Source: Ruminococcus sp. UBA1394
GTDB lineage: Bacteria; Bacillota; Clostridia; Oscillospirales; Ruminococcaceae
Direction of reading: 5' to 3'
NCBI GenBank assembly: GCA_002305725.1
Contig: DBQM01000059.1
Coordinates: 22,642 to 50,082 of the forward strand
DNA length: 27,441 bases
The notes under the pieces were generated by a model, which saw only the letters and a list, made by a program, of their open reading frames with translations, did not search any database and was not told the DNA's origin. The translations under genes and the position numbers were made by a program. How positions within the stretch are numbered: position 1 is the stretch's first letter; each line of letters begins with the position of its first letter. Of the stretch, positions 6,868-15,827 are shown piece after piece.

Positions 6868-9800
6868 TTACTGAGGTGCTTTACCTAAATCTGTAATAGA
6901 CGCAAGCATTGATACATAGTTCAGAATAAGTGCGCTGTCAGATGTGTCGATCTTTTTATCTCTTGCACAGTCAGCATTAGCTTTCTGTTCCATTGTAAGA
7001 ACATTTACTTCAGGATTCAGCAGATACATATTAACTGCTACAACGTCTGCAACGTTAATACGCATATCACCTGTTACGTCGCCGTACATTGTGCCGTCCG
7101 GAATATCTTCTGTTACCGGCTCTGTTGTAACAACTGTTGTTGCCGGTGTTGATACTACTGTTGTATCAACTGAAGATACTGTTGTTTCTACTGTAGAAGC
7201 AGGTGTTGAAACTACTGTTGTATCAACTGTAGATACTGGTGTTGTTGCAGGTGTTGAAACTACTGTTGTATCAACTGTTGTTCCAACTGTAGATACTGGT
7301 GTTGTAGCAGGAGTTGTTACAACTTCACCTGTTCCGTCAGCAAATGACATATAAAACAGATTTGCAGTATCAGCCTTTGTTACTGTATGTGCACCAGCCT
7401 TGAGGTCAACTGTGATGATGCCATAACCGCCTGATGTGTACTTTGTGCCGTCAACATTGACAGTTGCAGCTGTTTCAACAAATACGAGAGTAAGCTTACC
7501 GTCAGCAGCCGCTGTAAATGTAATGCTTGTAGAGGATTCCATCTTGAGACACTGTGTAAGTGTAAGACCATTGTATTCAACTGTGCCCTTTCCTGTTGAA
7601 AGGTTACCCACGATTGTGTAGAATGTGCTTTCTGTGCCGTTGAGTGTGAAGTTGTGAACGTGACCGCCTGCAACCTGAGTATTTCCTGTTGAAACCGGTG
7701 TAACAGCTGTTGTGTTAACTGTTGTCTTTACTGTTGTTTCAGTGCCTGTAACAGCTGTTGTAACAACAGTTGTTGTCGGAGGGTTATCTGATGAAATGCT
7801 CATTTCGTCCATACAGCCACCGTCTGTCTCAAATAATCCCTTGAGTTCGGCTGTATTTGTCTGCAGGTTATAAGCGCCTGAAGGAACATATGAAATTGAT
7901 GCATCTGTATCAAAGTTTGCGTATGTGCAGCTTGAAGAAACTGTCTGGCTCTTGTCTGTTACAATTGTTCCCTGCTGATTTCCTCTGCAGTTTTCAATTG
8001 TATCCATGTAGCTCTTAACAACACCGCCGCTTGTAACTTCCATAATGTCCTTACTGTTAAGGAAGTAGTTATATTCTGAGAAGATGAAAGCATTTGCTCT
8101 TGGGTTCATACAGTAACTTGTCTGACCGTCAAATATGTTGTTATACATATGAATATCAGCCTGACGTGCAAGAGGTCCTCTTGATTCGCAGCTCTTCCAG
8201 TAGTTATGATGATATGTAAGGTGATACTGAAGACTTGAATCAGATGAACCTACGAGGTTTGTCTTGTGATAGCCTTCATAGTAGCAATTGCTGTTAGTGA
8301 AGTACATACCACGCTTGAAGTCACATGCACCGTCACCGCCGTCCTTGTCAGATTCTGCAGGATTTGCAATCTTAGGAGCATAGAATTCACAGTTATGAAT
8401 CCAGCATCTTTCAACAGTAGCTGTAAGAGTTGAGCCTTCCTGAACGCCTTCCATACCAAGACAGTCTTCCGGTACGTTTCTGAAAGCAATATTTCTTACT
8501 TCAAAGCTCTTTCCTAAATCCGGATTAGCTGACTGTGCTATAAAGTGAATACCCCAGCCGTTGATGCAGGCGTCAGTACCGATACCTTCAATTGTAACGT
8601 CTTTACCTGACTGCATTCTTGCCATAAATCCGTTATCGCCTACTGAACCGCCGTAGTCTACTGAGTCATAAGCTGTAAGACCGTCCGGAGCAGATACATT
8701 GCCGATAATTCTGATTACCAGCGGTGTGCCGTCTTTGGCAATTTTCTGTATAATACCATTGTTATTGTTTGGCTTGCCGCCCTTTGATGTTGTACCTGAA
8801 CCAGCATCCATACCTGCTGAGTTAAGGATATGACCAATACCTGATACAGTTGTACCGTCCTTGGAAGTTATGGAAACTGTGTTTTTGTTGTCTTCTGTTA
8901 CATAAAGTACAACAGCATTTGATTTAAGAGTACCGTCATCATTGTATGCACCGACACCAGCTGTGTAGTTGAAATGTGCATAACCTGAACGGTCCTGAGC
9001 ACCAACAACGATGCCGCTCTTTGTTACATCACCCTTGCTTGTTTTAAGTGTGAGTGAGTATGTACCAGCCTTTAAGCCTGTAACGTCAACACGAACGCCG
9101 CTGTCTGTATCTCTTACGAGGTACTTAAGATCATCGCCTGTAAGTGAACCATTTACAGGTCCGCTGTATGAAACGCCTGTTACATCTGCGTCCTTGATTC
9201 CCGAAGCAACCAGATACATCATTTCGTTCCAGCCGCCTGCTCCAAGAATCTTGACATCTCCAGGAACAACTTCACTGCCGCCGGCTGTTGTTGTCTTTGC
9301 AGGTGCTGCAGTTGTTGAAGGAGCAGCTGTTGTTGTCGGATTATCCGGCTGTGTCGGGTCAACAGTACCGCCCTGTGTAAAGCCGCTGCCGATTGCCTTG
9401 ATTGAATCGTCATAAGATGTAAGTGCTGCCTTGAGGGCTGTATTTACATCATAGCTCTCGTCGTCAACGCTGTTGTCGAATGTCCACTTGAAGTCGCCGC
9501 CGTCAACACGTCCTGCCTCTGCCATAACAATTGTCGGAACATTGGCTGCTGCATCAGCAGTATAGCTGTACATTATGCTGCTTGTATCAAAGTTGTTGTA
9601 GGTTGTTCCGCCCTGCTTTGCTGTTACAGATGACGGTACCTGTTCAGTCTTTGAAGATGCAACATAAGCGTCAAATTCTGTATTGTTATCCTGATATGAA
9701 GTGAAGGCTTTCTGACCTGTCATATAATCGCCGTATGACTTGATAACACCGCCGTCCTCACCTGAGAATGTGCCTGTGTTTCCGTCAGCAACATCGTTGC

Positions 9801-11043
9801 CCTGCATTGAAATCAGCATAGGATATTTACAGTTTCTGAAATAGTTGTTTTCAGAGAATGCTGACGCACCCATTGTAACGCCTATACCATACTTTGCGTT
9901 TCCGTCAAAGTAGTTGTTGTAGGAGTGTACAGAACAGGTTCTGATACGAGGATGACGTGAGTCAGAGTGGTCATACCAGTTGTGGTGATATGTAATATAA
10001 TTATCTGTTGATTCGGATTTCATACCCTGGAGGTTACATTTTCCGTTATCCCAGAAATGATTGTAGGAGTGTGTAACATAAGTTGATGTCTTGGTGTCAA
10101 GAGCGCCGTCGCCCTTTACCTGGTCAGCGTCCGAACCTGCATCGCCATAGAAGAAGTCGCAGTTGTGTACCCATACATGATCGTTGCTCTGCTGGAGTCC
10201 GCAGTTGTCACCCTCACCGCTGTTGCAGTTCATAAAGCCCAGATTGCGGATCTCAACGTTGCTGGCATTTGCCACACGAACACCAAAGCCGTTCAGGGTA
10301 GCATCTGCGCCGACGCCCTCTAAGGTCACGCCGCAGCTGAGTCTGCTGGAATCGCTGCTGCCTTTGACAAGGATATCGCCGTCCTGCAAAGCTGCAGGGT
10401 CTGTTACATTACCGATAAAACGAACACAAAGCGGGCGTGTTTCATAGCCCTTCTTATATGCGTCGAGGATATTCTGGATACCTGTGCAGGCAGTAGTAGC
10501 GCCCTTGGAGGAAGTTGTTACCTCCATGGAAACAGTATCCTTGGTAGCCTCTGTTACATACAGAACTACTGCGTCTGATTTAAGTGTACCATCATCATTG
10601 TATGCGCCTGAAGATGTGCCGTTTACAAAACCGAAACCGGTTCTTTCATGAGCTTCGACAGTCATTGCAACGGATTCGATAGCCTTTGAGGTATCCTCCT
10701 TGCCGCCTGATGTCGGAACGACCTTCATAACATACTTTCCTGCTTTAAGACCTAAAGCGTCAGCTCTGAAATAGCTGTTATACTGTCTGATAAGCATTGA
10801 GTCCAGCTGTGTATAGCTGCCTCCCTCCGGCTTGATATACACATTGTAGCCGTCAGCGCCGCTGATTGCGTCCCATGTCACATAAGCAGATTCTTTGAGA
10901 ACCGTTGCTGATGTCGGAACAGAAACGGCCGCTGATACAATTCCCGATCTAAGATATGAATAGTTTGCTGTTGTTCCTGACATTACTCCGCCGGCTGCAA
11001 TTGCCGCAGCAAGGAAGCAAGTCACGATTTTTTTAAACTTCAT
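6868..11043 (-). CDS. Cellulosomal bifunctional pectate lyase: two PL1 domains, CBM77-like module, dockerin
   Basis: A 1391-residue secreted protein with a signal peptide at the N-terminus. Residues about 40-130 are FN3-like. PL1 domain 1 (about 135-550) has DGALDTK and the catalytic RxPxxR motif at R363, P365 and R368. A Pro/Thr linker covers about 553-601, and a second FN3/Ig-like segment about 602-690. PL1 domain 2 (about 690-1085) has RxPxxR at R955, P957 and R960, so both sites look active. Residues about 1127-1238 (HVHNFTLNG to the LFYMSF stretch, with CLKMESSTSITFT) resemble the pectin-binding family CBM77; this call is from memory. A long Thr/Val/Ser linker and a C-terminal dockerin (about 1317-1391) follow. 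PL1 enzymes cut polygalacturonate by beta-elimination with calcium. The dockerin loads it on a scaffoldin. It stands alone with its own promoter and terminator. Confidence 0.92.
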   Translation of the reverse strand: MKFKKIVTCFLAAAIAAGGVMSGTTANYSYLRSGIVSAAVSVPTSATVLKESAYVTWDAISGADGYNVYIKPEGGSYTQLDSMLIRQYNSYFRADALGLKAGKYVMKVVPTSGGKEDTSKAIESVAMTVEAHERTGFGFVNGTSSGAYNDDGTLKSDAVVLYVTEATKDTVSMEVTTSSKGATTACTGIQNILDAYKKGYETRPLCVRFIGNVTDPAALQDGDILVKGSSDSSRLSCGVTLEGVGADATLNGFGVRVANASNVEIRNLGFMNCNSGEGDNCGLQQSNDHVWVHNCDFFYGDAGSDADQVKGDGALDTKTSTYVTHSYNHFWDNGKCNLQGMKSESTDNYITYHHNWYDHSDSRHPRIRTCSVHSYNNYFDGNAKYGIGVTMGASAFSENNYFRNCKYPMLISMQGNDVADGNTGTFSGEDGGVIKSYGDYMTGQKAFTSYQDNNTEFDAYVASSKTEQVPSSVTAKQGGTTYNNFDTSSIMYSYTADAAANVPTIVMAEAGRVDGGDFKWTFDNSVDDESYDVNTALKAALTSYDDSIKAIGSGFTQGGTVDPTQPDNPTTTAAPSTTAAPAKTTTAGGSEVVPGDVKILGAGGWNEMMYLVASGIKDADVTGVSYSGPVNGSLTGDDLKYLVRDTDSGVRVDVTGLKAGTYSLTLKTSKGDVTKSGIVVGAQDRSGYAHFNYTAGVGAYNDDGTLKSNAVVLYVTEDNKNTVSITSKDGTTVSGIGHILNSAGMDAGSGTTSKGGKPNNNNGIIQKIAKDGTPLVIRIIGNVSAPDGLTAYDSVDYGGSVGDNGFMARMQSGKDVTIEGIGTDACINGWGIHFIAQSANPDLGKSFEVRNIAFRNVPEDCLGMEGVQEGSTLTATVERCWIHNCEFYAPKIANPAESDKDGGDGACDFKRGMYFTNSNCYYEGYHKTNLVGSSDSSLQYHLTYHHNYWKSCESRGPLARQADIHMYNNIFDGQTSYCMNPRANAFIFSEYNYFLNSKDIMEVTSGGVVKSYMDTIENCRGNQQGTIVTDKSQTVSSSCTYANFDTDASISYVPSGAYNLQTNTAELKGLFETDGGCMDEMSISSDNPPTTTVVTTAVTGTETTVKTTVNTTAVTPVSTGNTQVAGGHVHNFTLNGTESTFYTIVGNLSTGKGTVEYNGLTLTQCLKMESSTSITFTAAADGKLTLVFVETAATVNVDGTKYTSGGYGIITVDLKAGAHTVTKADTANLFYMSFADGTGEVVTTPATTPVSTVGTTVDTTVVSTPATTPVSTVDTTVVSTPASTVETTVSSVDTTVVSTPATTVVTTEPVTEDIPDGTMYGDVTGDMRINVADVVAVNMYLLNPEVNVLTMEQKANADCARDKKIDTSDSALILNYVSMLASITDLGKAPQ
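7130..7325 (-). repeat. Degenerate Thr/Val/Ser linker repeat before the dockerin
   Basis: On the minus strand this stretch encodes repeated units such as TTVVSTPATTPVSTVDTTVV between the binding module and the dockerin of the pectate lyase. The DNA is correspondingly repetitive. It is an extended flexible linker, likely prone to slippage in length. Confidence 0.7.
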
Positions 11044-11088
11044 AGCCCTTATCTCCCATAAAAAATTATTTTGGTTTTACCCGATTTT

Positions 11089-11117
11089 ATTATACGCCTC
11101 ATTGTAAAATATTTCAA
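11089..11117 (-). promoter_or_regulatory. Sigma-A promoter of the pectate lyase gene
   Basis: The minus strand has TTGAAA (11117-11112), a 17-base spacer and TATAAT (11094-11089). It predicts a leader of about 39 bases ending in a GGGAGATAAGGG ribosome site before the ATG at 11043. Confidence 0.75.
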
Positions 11118-11160
11118 TTGGCAATACTGTATAATTTTTTTACTGATTTATTGTAATATG

Positions 11161-12504
11161 TCACAAAGTATTTGCCGTACTTGTCTTCCATGAACCCTTT
11201 CTGTAAAAGGCATAGGCAATAAGTGTAGCCATAACCCAGCCTATCGGCCATGACATCCATACACCAGTCGGGCCGAATTTTGCGGAAAGTATAAACGATA
11301 TCACAACTCTCAGGATAAGGTCGGCAAAGGTTGACGCCATAAACGCTTTCATGTTGCCGGCGCCCCTTAAAAGCCCGTCCAGCATTATCTTGATTCCGAC
11401 TGCGAAATAAAACGGCGAAGCAATTCTCAGAAATTCCATACCTGTTTCTATAGCCATAGCGCTGCTGCCGTCCTCCATAAAAAGCATAAGGGCAAAGCGG
11501 CAGAAAACAAAATAAGCTATTACAAAAGGTACTGCCACTATAATACTCATTTTTGCTCCGGCGGTACAACCCTTTCTGACCCTGTCTGTCTTTCCTGCAC
11601 CGACATTCTGTGCAGTATAGCTTGAAACTGCGTTTCCCACAGCCGCAAAGGACATGATCGCAAATGTGTTAAGCTTGATTGCGGCGGAATATCCGGCAAT
11701 GACCGACGAGCCGAAACCGTTGATTATACCCTGGATAAAGAGGTTGCCGACTGAAACAAAGCTCTGCTGGAGTACGCTTGGTATCGTTACCACAATGATA
11801 CGCTTAAATATTGCCCCGTCGAATATCTTTGGCTTTGTGTCATATTCAAGCTTTGAAAGACGCACAAAAAGAAGTATTACCGAAACAACGGCGGCAATGC
11901 CCTGTGCGATAAAGGTCGCCCATGCCGCACCGGCAACGCCCCGGTCAAGTACGGCGACTAAAAGCAGGTCAAGGGCGATATTTCCAATGGACGAGCCTAT
12001 AAGCAGGTACATTGGCGTTTTTGCGTCACCCAGCGCCGTGTAAACTCCGGAGGAAATGTTGTAGAAAAAGAGAAAAGGCAGTCCGTAGGTGTAAATGTTG
12101 AGATAGAGCGCACCATCTGCAAAAATATTGTCCGGAGTGTTGAGCAGTTTCAGCATAGGATTGCAGAAAACAACCCCGAAAACAAGCAGAAATGCGCTTA
12201 CCACAGCCGACATCACAAAAGAAGTATTCACAGCCGTTTTCATATCGGTCATACGTTTACTGCCGAAAAGCTGGGAAATCACTACCGAGGCGCCTATATT
12301 GCACCCCATTGCAACTGCCATAAAAATCATGGTTATCGGGTACGAAACGCCGATTGCGGCAAGTGCGTCCTCACCCGCAAAGCGTCCGGCAATAATGCTG
12401 TCGGAGATATTGTAAAGCTGCTGGAACACAACGCTCCCCAGCAGCGGCAGAGTAAACATGAACAAAACCTTTGAGGTTTTTCCGGTTGTAAGGTCGGTTA
12501 TCAA
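11161..12504 (-). CDS. MATE-family multidrug/Na+ antiporter
   Basis: About 447 residues with twelve predicted membrane segments in two homologous halves. The family N-terminus DLTTGKTSKVLFMFTLPLL, then FQQLYNISDSIIAGRF, and the second-half IPSVLQQSFVSVGN stretch are typical of Firmicutes MATE exporters, which move cationic drugs or metabolites out with Na+ or H+. Substrate is unknown. The start is ambiguous. A TTG at 12504 has AAAGGA nine bases upstream and gives MITDLTTG, the usual family N-terminus. An ATG at 12513 abuts that AAAGGA with no spacing, and a TTG at 12522 has no ribosome site. I prefer 12504. The gene follows trpS by about 50 bases, with a strong palindrome in between. No clear terminator follows it. 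Confidence 0.9.
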   Translation of the reverse strand: MITDLTTGKTSKVLFMFTLPLLGSVVFQQLYNISDSIIAGRFAGEDALAAIGVSYPITMIFMAVAMGCNIGASVVISQLFGSKRMTDMKTAVNTSFVMSAVVSAFLLVFGVVFCNPMLKLLNTPDNIFADGALYLNIYTYGLPFLFFYNISSGVYTALGDAKTPMYLLIGSSIGNIALDLLLVAVLDRGVAGAAWATFIAQGIAAVVSVILLFVRLSKLEYDTKPKIFDGAIFKRIIVVTIPSVLQQSFVSVGNLFIQGIINGFGSSVIAGYSAAIKLNTFAIMSFAAVGNAVSSYTAQNVGAGKTDRVRKGCTAGAKMSIIVAVPFVIAYFVFCRFALMLFMEDGSSAMAIETGMEFLRIASPFYFAVGIKIMLDGLLRGAGNMKAFMASTFADLILRVVISFILSAKFGPTGVWMSWPIGWVMATLIAYAFYRKGSWKTSTANTL

Positions 12505-12528
12505 AATTGTCATTCCTTTCAATAGAAA

Positions 12529-12550
12529 CGGAGCGGAATATTCCGCTCCG
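12529..12550 (-). terminator. Palindrome after trpS, possible terminator
   Basis: A 22-base perfect palindrome can form an 8-bp GC-rich stem (CGGAGCGG/CCGCTCCG) with an AATATT loop. It starts nine bases after the trpS stop. On the minus strand it is followed by TTTCTATT, a weak U-tract, so it may terminate trpS only partly and let the MATE gene be co-transcribed. Confidence 0.55.
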
Positions 12551-12558
12551 GCTCAAAC

Positions 12559-13644
12559 TTATGCTTTGTATTTTTCAGACTGTGCCTTTATAAGCTCAGT
12601 ATCGTCAAAGTAGTTTATCTTCATTGCCGCCTTGACTTCCGCAAGAGTCTGCGCAGCCTTTTCCTTTGCAGCGGCAGTACCCTTTCTCAGCACCTCATAA
12701 ACATACGGGATATCCTGTTCAAGCTCTTTTCTTCTTGCTCTTACAGGTTCAAGCTCCTCCTGCAGTACGCTGTTGAGGAACTTCTTCACCTTTACGTCAC
12801 CAAGACCGCCTCTCTGATAATGCGCTTTAAGCTCGTCAAGGTTTGCGTAGTCCGGCAGGTATCTTTCAAAATGCTCCGGACGGCAGAATGCGTCAAGGTA
12901 TGTGAATACTGTATTCCCCTCGATTTTACCCGGGTCACTAATCTGAATGTGGTCAGGGTCGGTATACATACTCATTATCTTCTTTCTCACGTCCTCCGGC
13001 GTATCTGAAAGATAAATGCAGTTTCCGAGTGACTTGCTCATCTTTGCCTTGCCGTCAATACCCGGCAGACGCATACAAGCCTGGTTTGTCGGGAGGAGAA
13101 TTTCCGGTTCTGTCAGCGTTTCGCCGTAGACAGAATTGAACTTGTGAACGATTTCCTTTGTCTGCTCAACCATTGGCATCTGGTCCTCGCCGGCAGGGAC
13201 TGTTGTTGCCTTGAAAGCGGTGATATCAGAAGCCTGGCTGATAGGGTATGTAAAGAATCCGACAGGGATACTTGTTTCAAAGTTGCGCATTTTTATTTCA
13301 GTTTTAACAGTCGGGTTTCTCTGAAGTCTTGAAACTGTAACAAGATTCATGTAGTAGCAGGTAAGCTCGCAAAGCTCCGGAATCTGCGACTGTATAAACA
13401 TATTTGTCTTTTCCGGATCAAGGCCGCAGGACATATAGTCGAGAGCAACTTCGATTATGTTCTGGCGCACCTTTTCGGGATTGTCGGCATTGTCTGTGAG
13501 CGCCTGTGCGTCTGCTATCATGATATATATTTCGTCATATTCGCCGGAATTCTGCAGCTCAACACGTCTGCGAAGTGAACCAACATAGTGTCCGACGTGA
13601 AGTCTTCCGGTCGGTCGGTCACCGGTCAAGATAATTTTTTTCAT
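12559..13644 (-). CDS. trpS: Tryptophanyl-tRNA synthetase
   Basis: A 361-residue class I aminoacyl-tRNA synthetase that charges tRNA-Trp with tryptophan using ATP. The HIGH-type signature is RPTGRLHVGHYVGSL (HVGH at residues 16-19). The KMSKS loop is exact at residues 201-205 and followed by LGN. The opening GDRPTGRLHVGHYVGS, rather than the SGIQPTG form of Bacillus subtilis and E. coli enzymes, marks the variant TrpRS group common in Clostridia. Length is normal for the family. The ATG at 13644 is preceded by GGAG at about ten bases. No T-box leader is visible upstream, so tryptophan-responsive control of that kind is not supported. Confidence 0.96.
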   Translation of the reverse strand: MKKIILTGDRPTGRLHVGHYVGSLRRRVELQNSGEYDEIYIMIADAQALTDNADNPEKVRQNIIEVALDYMSCGLDPEKTNMFIQSQIPELCELTCYYMNLVTVSRLQRNPTVKTEIKMRNFETSIPVGFFTYPISQASDITAFKATTVPAGEDQMPMVEQTKEIVHKFNSVYGETLTEPEILLPTNQACMRLPGIDGKAKMSKSLGNCIYLSDTPEDVRKKIMSMYTDPDHIQISDPGKIEGNTVFTYLDAFCRPEHFERYLPDYANLDELKAHYQRGGLGDVKVKKFLNSVLQEELEPVRARRKELEQDIPYVYEVLRKGTAAAKEKAAQTLAEVKAAMKINYFDDTELIKAQSEKYKA

Positions 13645-13702
13645 ACTCTTTACTCCATTTGTTTCCTATTCTAAAGCCGATAAACGGCATATGTTATATT
13701 TT

Positions 13703-13731
13703 ATTATACTCGTTATATCTGTAAAAGTCAA
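13703..13731 (-). promoter_or_regulatory. Sigma-A promoter of trpS
   Basis: The minus strand has TTGACT (13731-13726), a 17-base spacer and TATAAT (13708-13703). Transcription would start near 13696, with a leader of about 50 bases containing a small GCCG/CGGC hairpin at 13676-13688. Confidence 0.75.
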
Positions 13732-13786
13732 GACGTCAGCACAGGCATAACGGAAATCGGTTAATATAATCATCTTTTATGATTTT

Positions 13787-13857
13787 GTAGGGGCGACCAT
13801 TGGTCGCCCGTGAATATAATCAGTTTTTTAATTCGGGCGAGCAATGCTCGCCCCTAC
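13787..13857. repeat. REP-like palindrome pair, left copy
   Basis: Two 24-base palindromic units lie 23 bases apart. Unit 13787-13810 reads GTAGGGGCGACC...GGTCGCCCG and unit 13834-13857 reads CGGGCGAGC...GCTCGCCCCTAC. The units are inverted relative to each other with the GTAGGGG ends facing out, and differ in the centre (GACC against GAGC). The same unit types recur at 25595-25667. They look like non-coding dispersed palindromes of the REP/BIME or MITE kind. Confidence 0.85.
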
Positions 13858-13880
13858 AATTATTTATGGAATTTTCTACG

Positions 13881-13907
13881 CAAAAAGAGCACGGTTTCCC
13901 GTGCTCT
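13881..13907 (-). terminator. Rho-independent terminator of the eight-gene transport operon
   Basis: A 9-bp stem AGAGCACGG/CCGTGCTCT with a short loop is followed on the minus strand by TTTTTG. It lies 13 bases after the stop of the last permease gene. Confidence 0.85.
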
Positions 13908-13919
13908 CCTTTTTTAATA

Positions 13920-14930
13920 TTATCCGACAAGACCTGAACGCTCGATACCCTCTGTAAAGTACTTCTGCAAAAATGCGTACATTACAAGTATCGGCAGAAT
14001 TGATATCAGACATCCTGCCTCCATCCATACGATCTGTTCTCTGAATCCGGCTGTACCGCCCATATCCTTGAGAATTGTATTGTTAAGCTGGTTGCCGAGG
14101 TTTTTCAGCATCAGCGCAATCGTCTGGTTGCTTGTGAAGAATGTCGAGCTTACATAGTAGTCATTCCAGTACCATACAACTGAGAAAAGGAATACTGTAA
14201 GGAATGATGAAAGCGCATTCGGTATCATTATCTGAACGAATGTCCTCAGCGGTCCGCAGCCGTCAAGGTATGCTGCGTCTTCGAGTTCTTTCGGAAGTCC
14301 CTTGAAAAACTGTCTGAAAATGAATATCATAAGTCCGGAACGTATTCCGTTTCCTGTCAGAGCCGGAAGATACATTGAAAGCGGATTGTTGATAAGGCTC
14401 CAGTCCGGATTTCCGAGGAAATTTCTGAACTGCTGGTACTGCGGAATCGCAATAACCTGTGACGGAACAAGTATCATAAGAACTACTATTCCGAAAAGCA
14501 GACCCTTGCCCTTGAATCTGAAACGTGCAAAGCCGTAACCGGCAAGTGCGCATGAACAAACCTGGACAAGTGAACAGCCGATATTGAGTATAAGGGTTGT
14601 TTTGAGAGTGTTCCAGAAGTCCATGGCGTGTGCGGTGTCCTTGATTACCTGCAAAGTCAGGTTTCTCGGAATCCACATAACTGTCGGGTCATTCATGTCA
14701 GACGGGTCTCTGAACGCACAGCTTATCATGTAAATAAGCGGATAGAGAATTACAAAACAAAGTCCGAACAGAATAAGGAATCTGAAAATCGGCCACACCT
14801 TTTCAATGATGGCTTTCTTTCTCAGATAGGCAATTTCCTGTTTGTTCATTGAGGCCATACGGATTTTTTTAGCCTGTCGCTTTGACATTCCGTTGCCAAC
14901 TTCTTTATCATCTTTTATAGCTTCAGCCAT
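13920..14930 (-). CDS. CUT1 sugar ABC transporter permease, MalG type (second pair)
   Basis: A 336-residue inner membrane permease with six main segments. The EAA loop that contacts the ATPase is at about residues 214-235 (EDAAYLDGCGPLRTFVQIMIPN). A charged cytoplasmic N-terminal extension of about 45 residues precedes the first segment. It is the last gene of the operon. It starts 12 bases after its partner permease, with AAGGAGG in the gap, and ends next to a terminator. No ATPase is encoded nearby, so a shared MsmX-type ATPase elsewhere in the genome is likely. Substrate unknown. Confidence 0.9.
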   Translation of the reverse strand: MAEAIKDDKEVGNGMSKRQAKKIRMASMNKQEIAYLRKKAIIEKVWPIFRFLILFGLCFVILYPLIYMISCAFRDPSDMNDPTVMWIPRNLTLQVIKDTAHAMDFWNTLKTTLILNIGCSLVQVCSCALAGYGFARFRFKGKGLLFGIVVLMILVPSQVIAIPQYQQFRNFLGNPDWSLINNPLSMYLPALTGNGIRSGLMIFIFRQFFKGLPKELEDAAYLDGCGPLRTFVQIMIPNALSSFLTVFLFSVVWYWNDYYVSSTFFTSNQTIALMLKNLGNQLNNTILKDMGGTAGFREQIVWMEAGCLISILPILVMYAFLQKYFTEGIERSGLVG

Positions 14931-14942
14931 TGCCTGCCCTCC

Positions 14943-15827
14943 TTAATCTACCTCGTAATAAATGAATCTGTTTACAATTGCGACTATGATACCCAGCGCA
15001 ACAATAACTATTCCGAAATATGCCCATGCCATTGCCGCTGAAAGTCCGTACTGCCAGTCCTTCTGCATTGTAAGAACTCTGTCCATTACAAGATTGCTCG
15101 GGTCTGTGAACGAGTCGATAATTGTAAAAATCAGATTTGCAAGAATCATCGGGCTGACATAAGGGAATGTTATCTTCCAGAAGTATTCCCACGCAGTCGC
15201 ACCCTCCATCTGTGCCGCTTCCTTTGCGGAAACCGGAATGTTCTGAAGTGCCGCAAGGAATATGAGAATCTGTATTCCGGCATTCCATACCAGACCGAAA
15301 ATGTCAGTCGTGACACTCTGAATAGTCATGGTCAGCTTGTCGCTTATTCCGTAAACTCCGAGGAATTCCAGCAGCTCGCCTACAAGGTCAGTTTCAAACA
15401 TTGTTGAAAACTGTGTTGCACCGCTGTTTCCGCTGGTCGCCATATTACCTGTGATAATGTTGTAAACCGGACCGGTCGCAACGATTACCGGCAGGAAGAA
15501 TACTGCTCTTGCAAAGCCTCTGCCGTGGAACTTCTGATTGAGAAGTACGGCAACGAACAGAGCAAAAATGAGTATAAGCGGAGTTTTCAAAGCTGTCGTT
15601 TTCAGAACCGAGATAAGTCTTTCGGCATATACTTCATCGCCTAAGAATGCCTGCTTGTAGTTGTCAAGTCCGACAAACCCGCCGAAAACATTTCTCTCAA
15701 TATCTCTGAACGAATAGGTAAACGATTTAATAAGCGGAACTATGAAAAACAAAACCGTTCCGATAAACCAGAGCGCTATGAACCCATAGCCGTAAAGACT
15801 TTTTCTTTTTTCATAAGCTATCTTCAT
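14943..15827 (-). CDS. CUT1 sugar ABC transporter permease, MalF type (second pair)
   Basis: A 294-residue permease with six membrane segments. The EAA loop is at about residues 200-222 (EAAQMEGATAWEYFWKITFP). It forms the heterodimeric channel with the next gene. Its ATG overlaps the stop of the DUF5696 gene (TGATG), so translation is probably coupled. An extra periplasm-facing stretch (about residues 115-160, rich in Gly, Ser and Thr) lies between segments, longer than in the first-pair partner. This pair has no solute-binding protein gene of its own next to it. Confidence 0.9.
   Translation of the reverse strand: MKIAYEKRKSLYGYGFIALWFIGTVLFFIVPLIKSFTYSFRDIERNVFGGFVGLDNYKQAFLGDEVYAERLISVLKTTALKTPLILIFALFVAVLLNQKFHGRGFARAVFFLPVIVATGPVYNIITGNMATSGNSGATQFSTMFETDLVGELLEFLGVYGISDKLTMTIQSVTTDIFGLVWNAGIQILIFLAALQNIPVSAKEAAQMEGATAWEYFWKITFPYVSPMILANLIFTIIDSFTDPSNLVMDRVLTMQKDWQYGLSAAMAWAYFGIVIVALGIIVAIVNRFIYYEVD

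Noticed and set aside
13645..13786. T-box leader for trpS
   Set aside because: No AGGGTGG-type T-box sequence or terminator/antiterminator stem is present, and the predicted leader is only about 50 bases.
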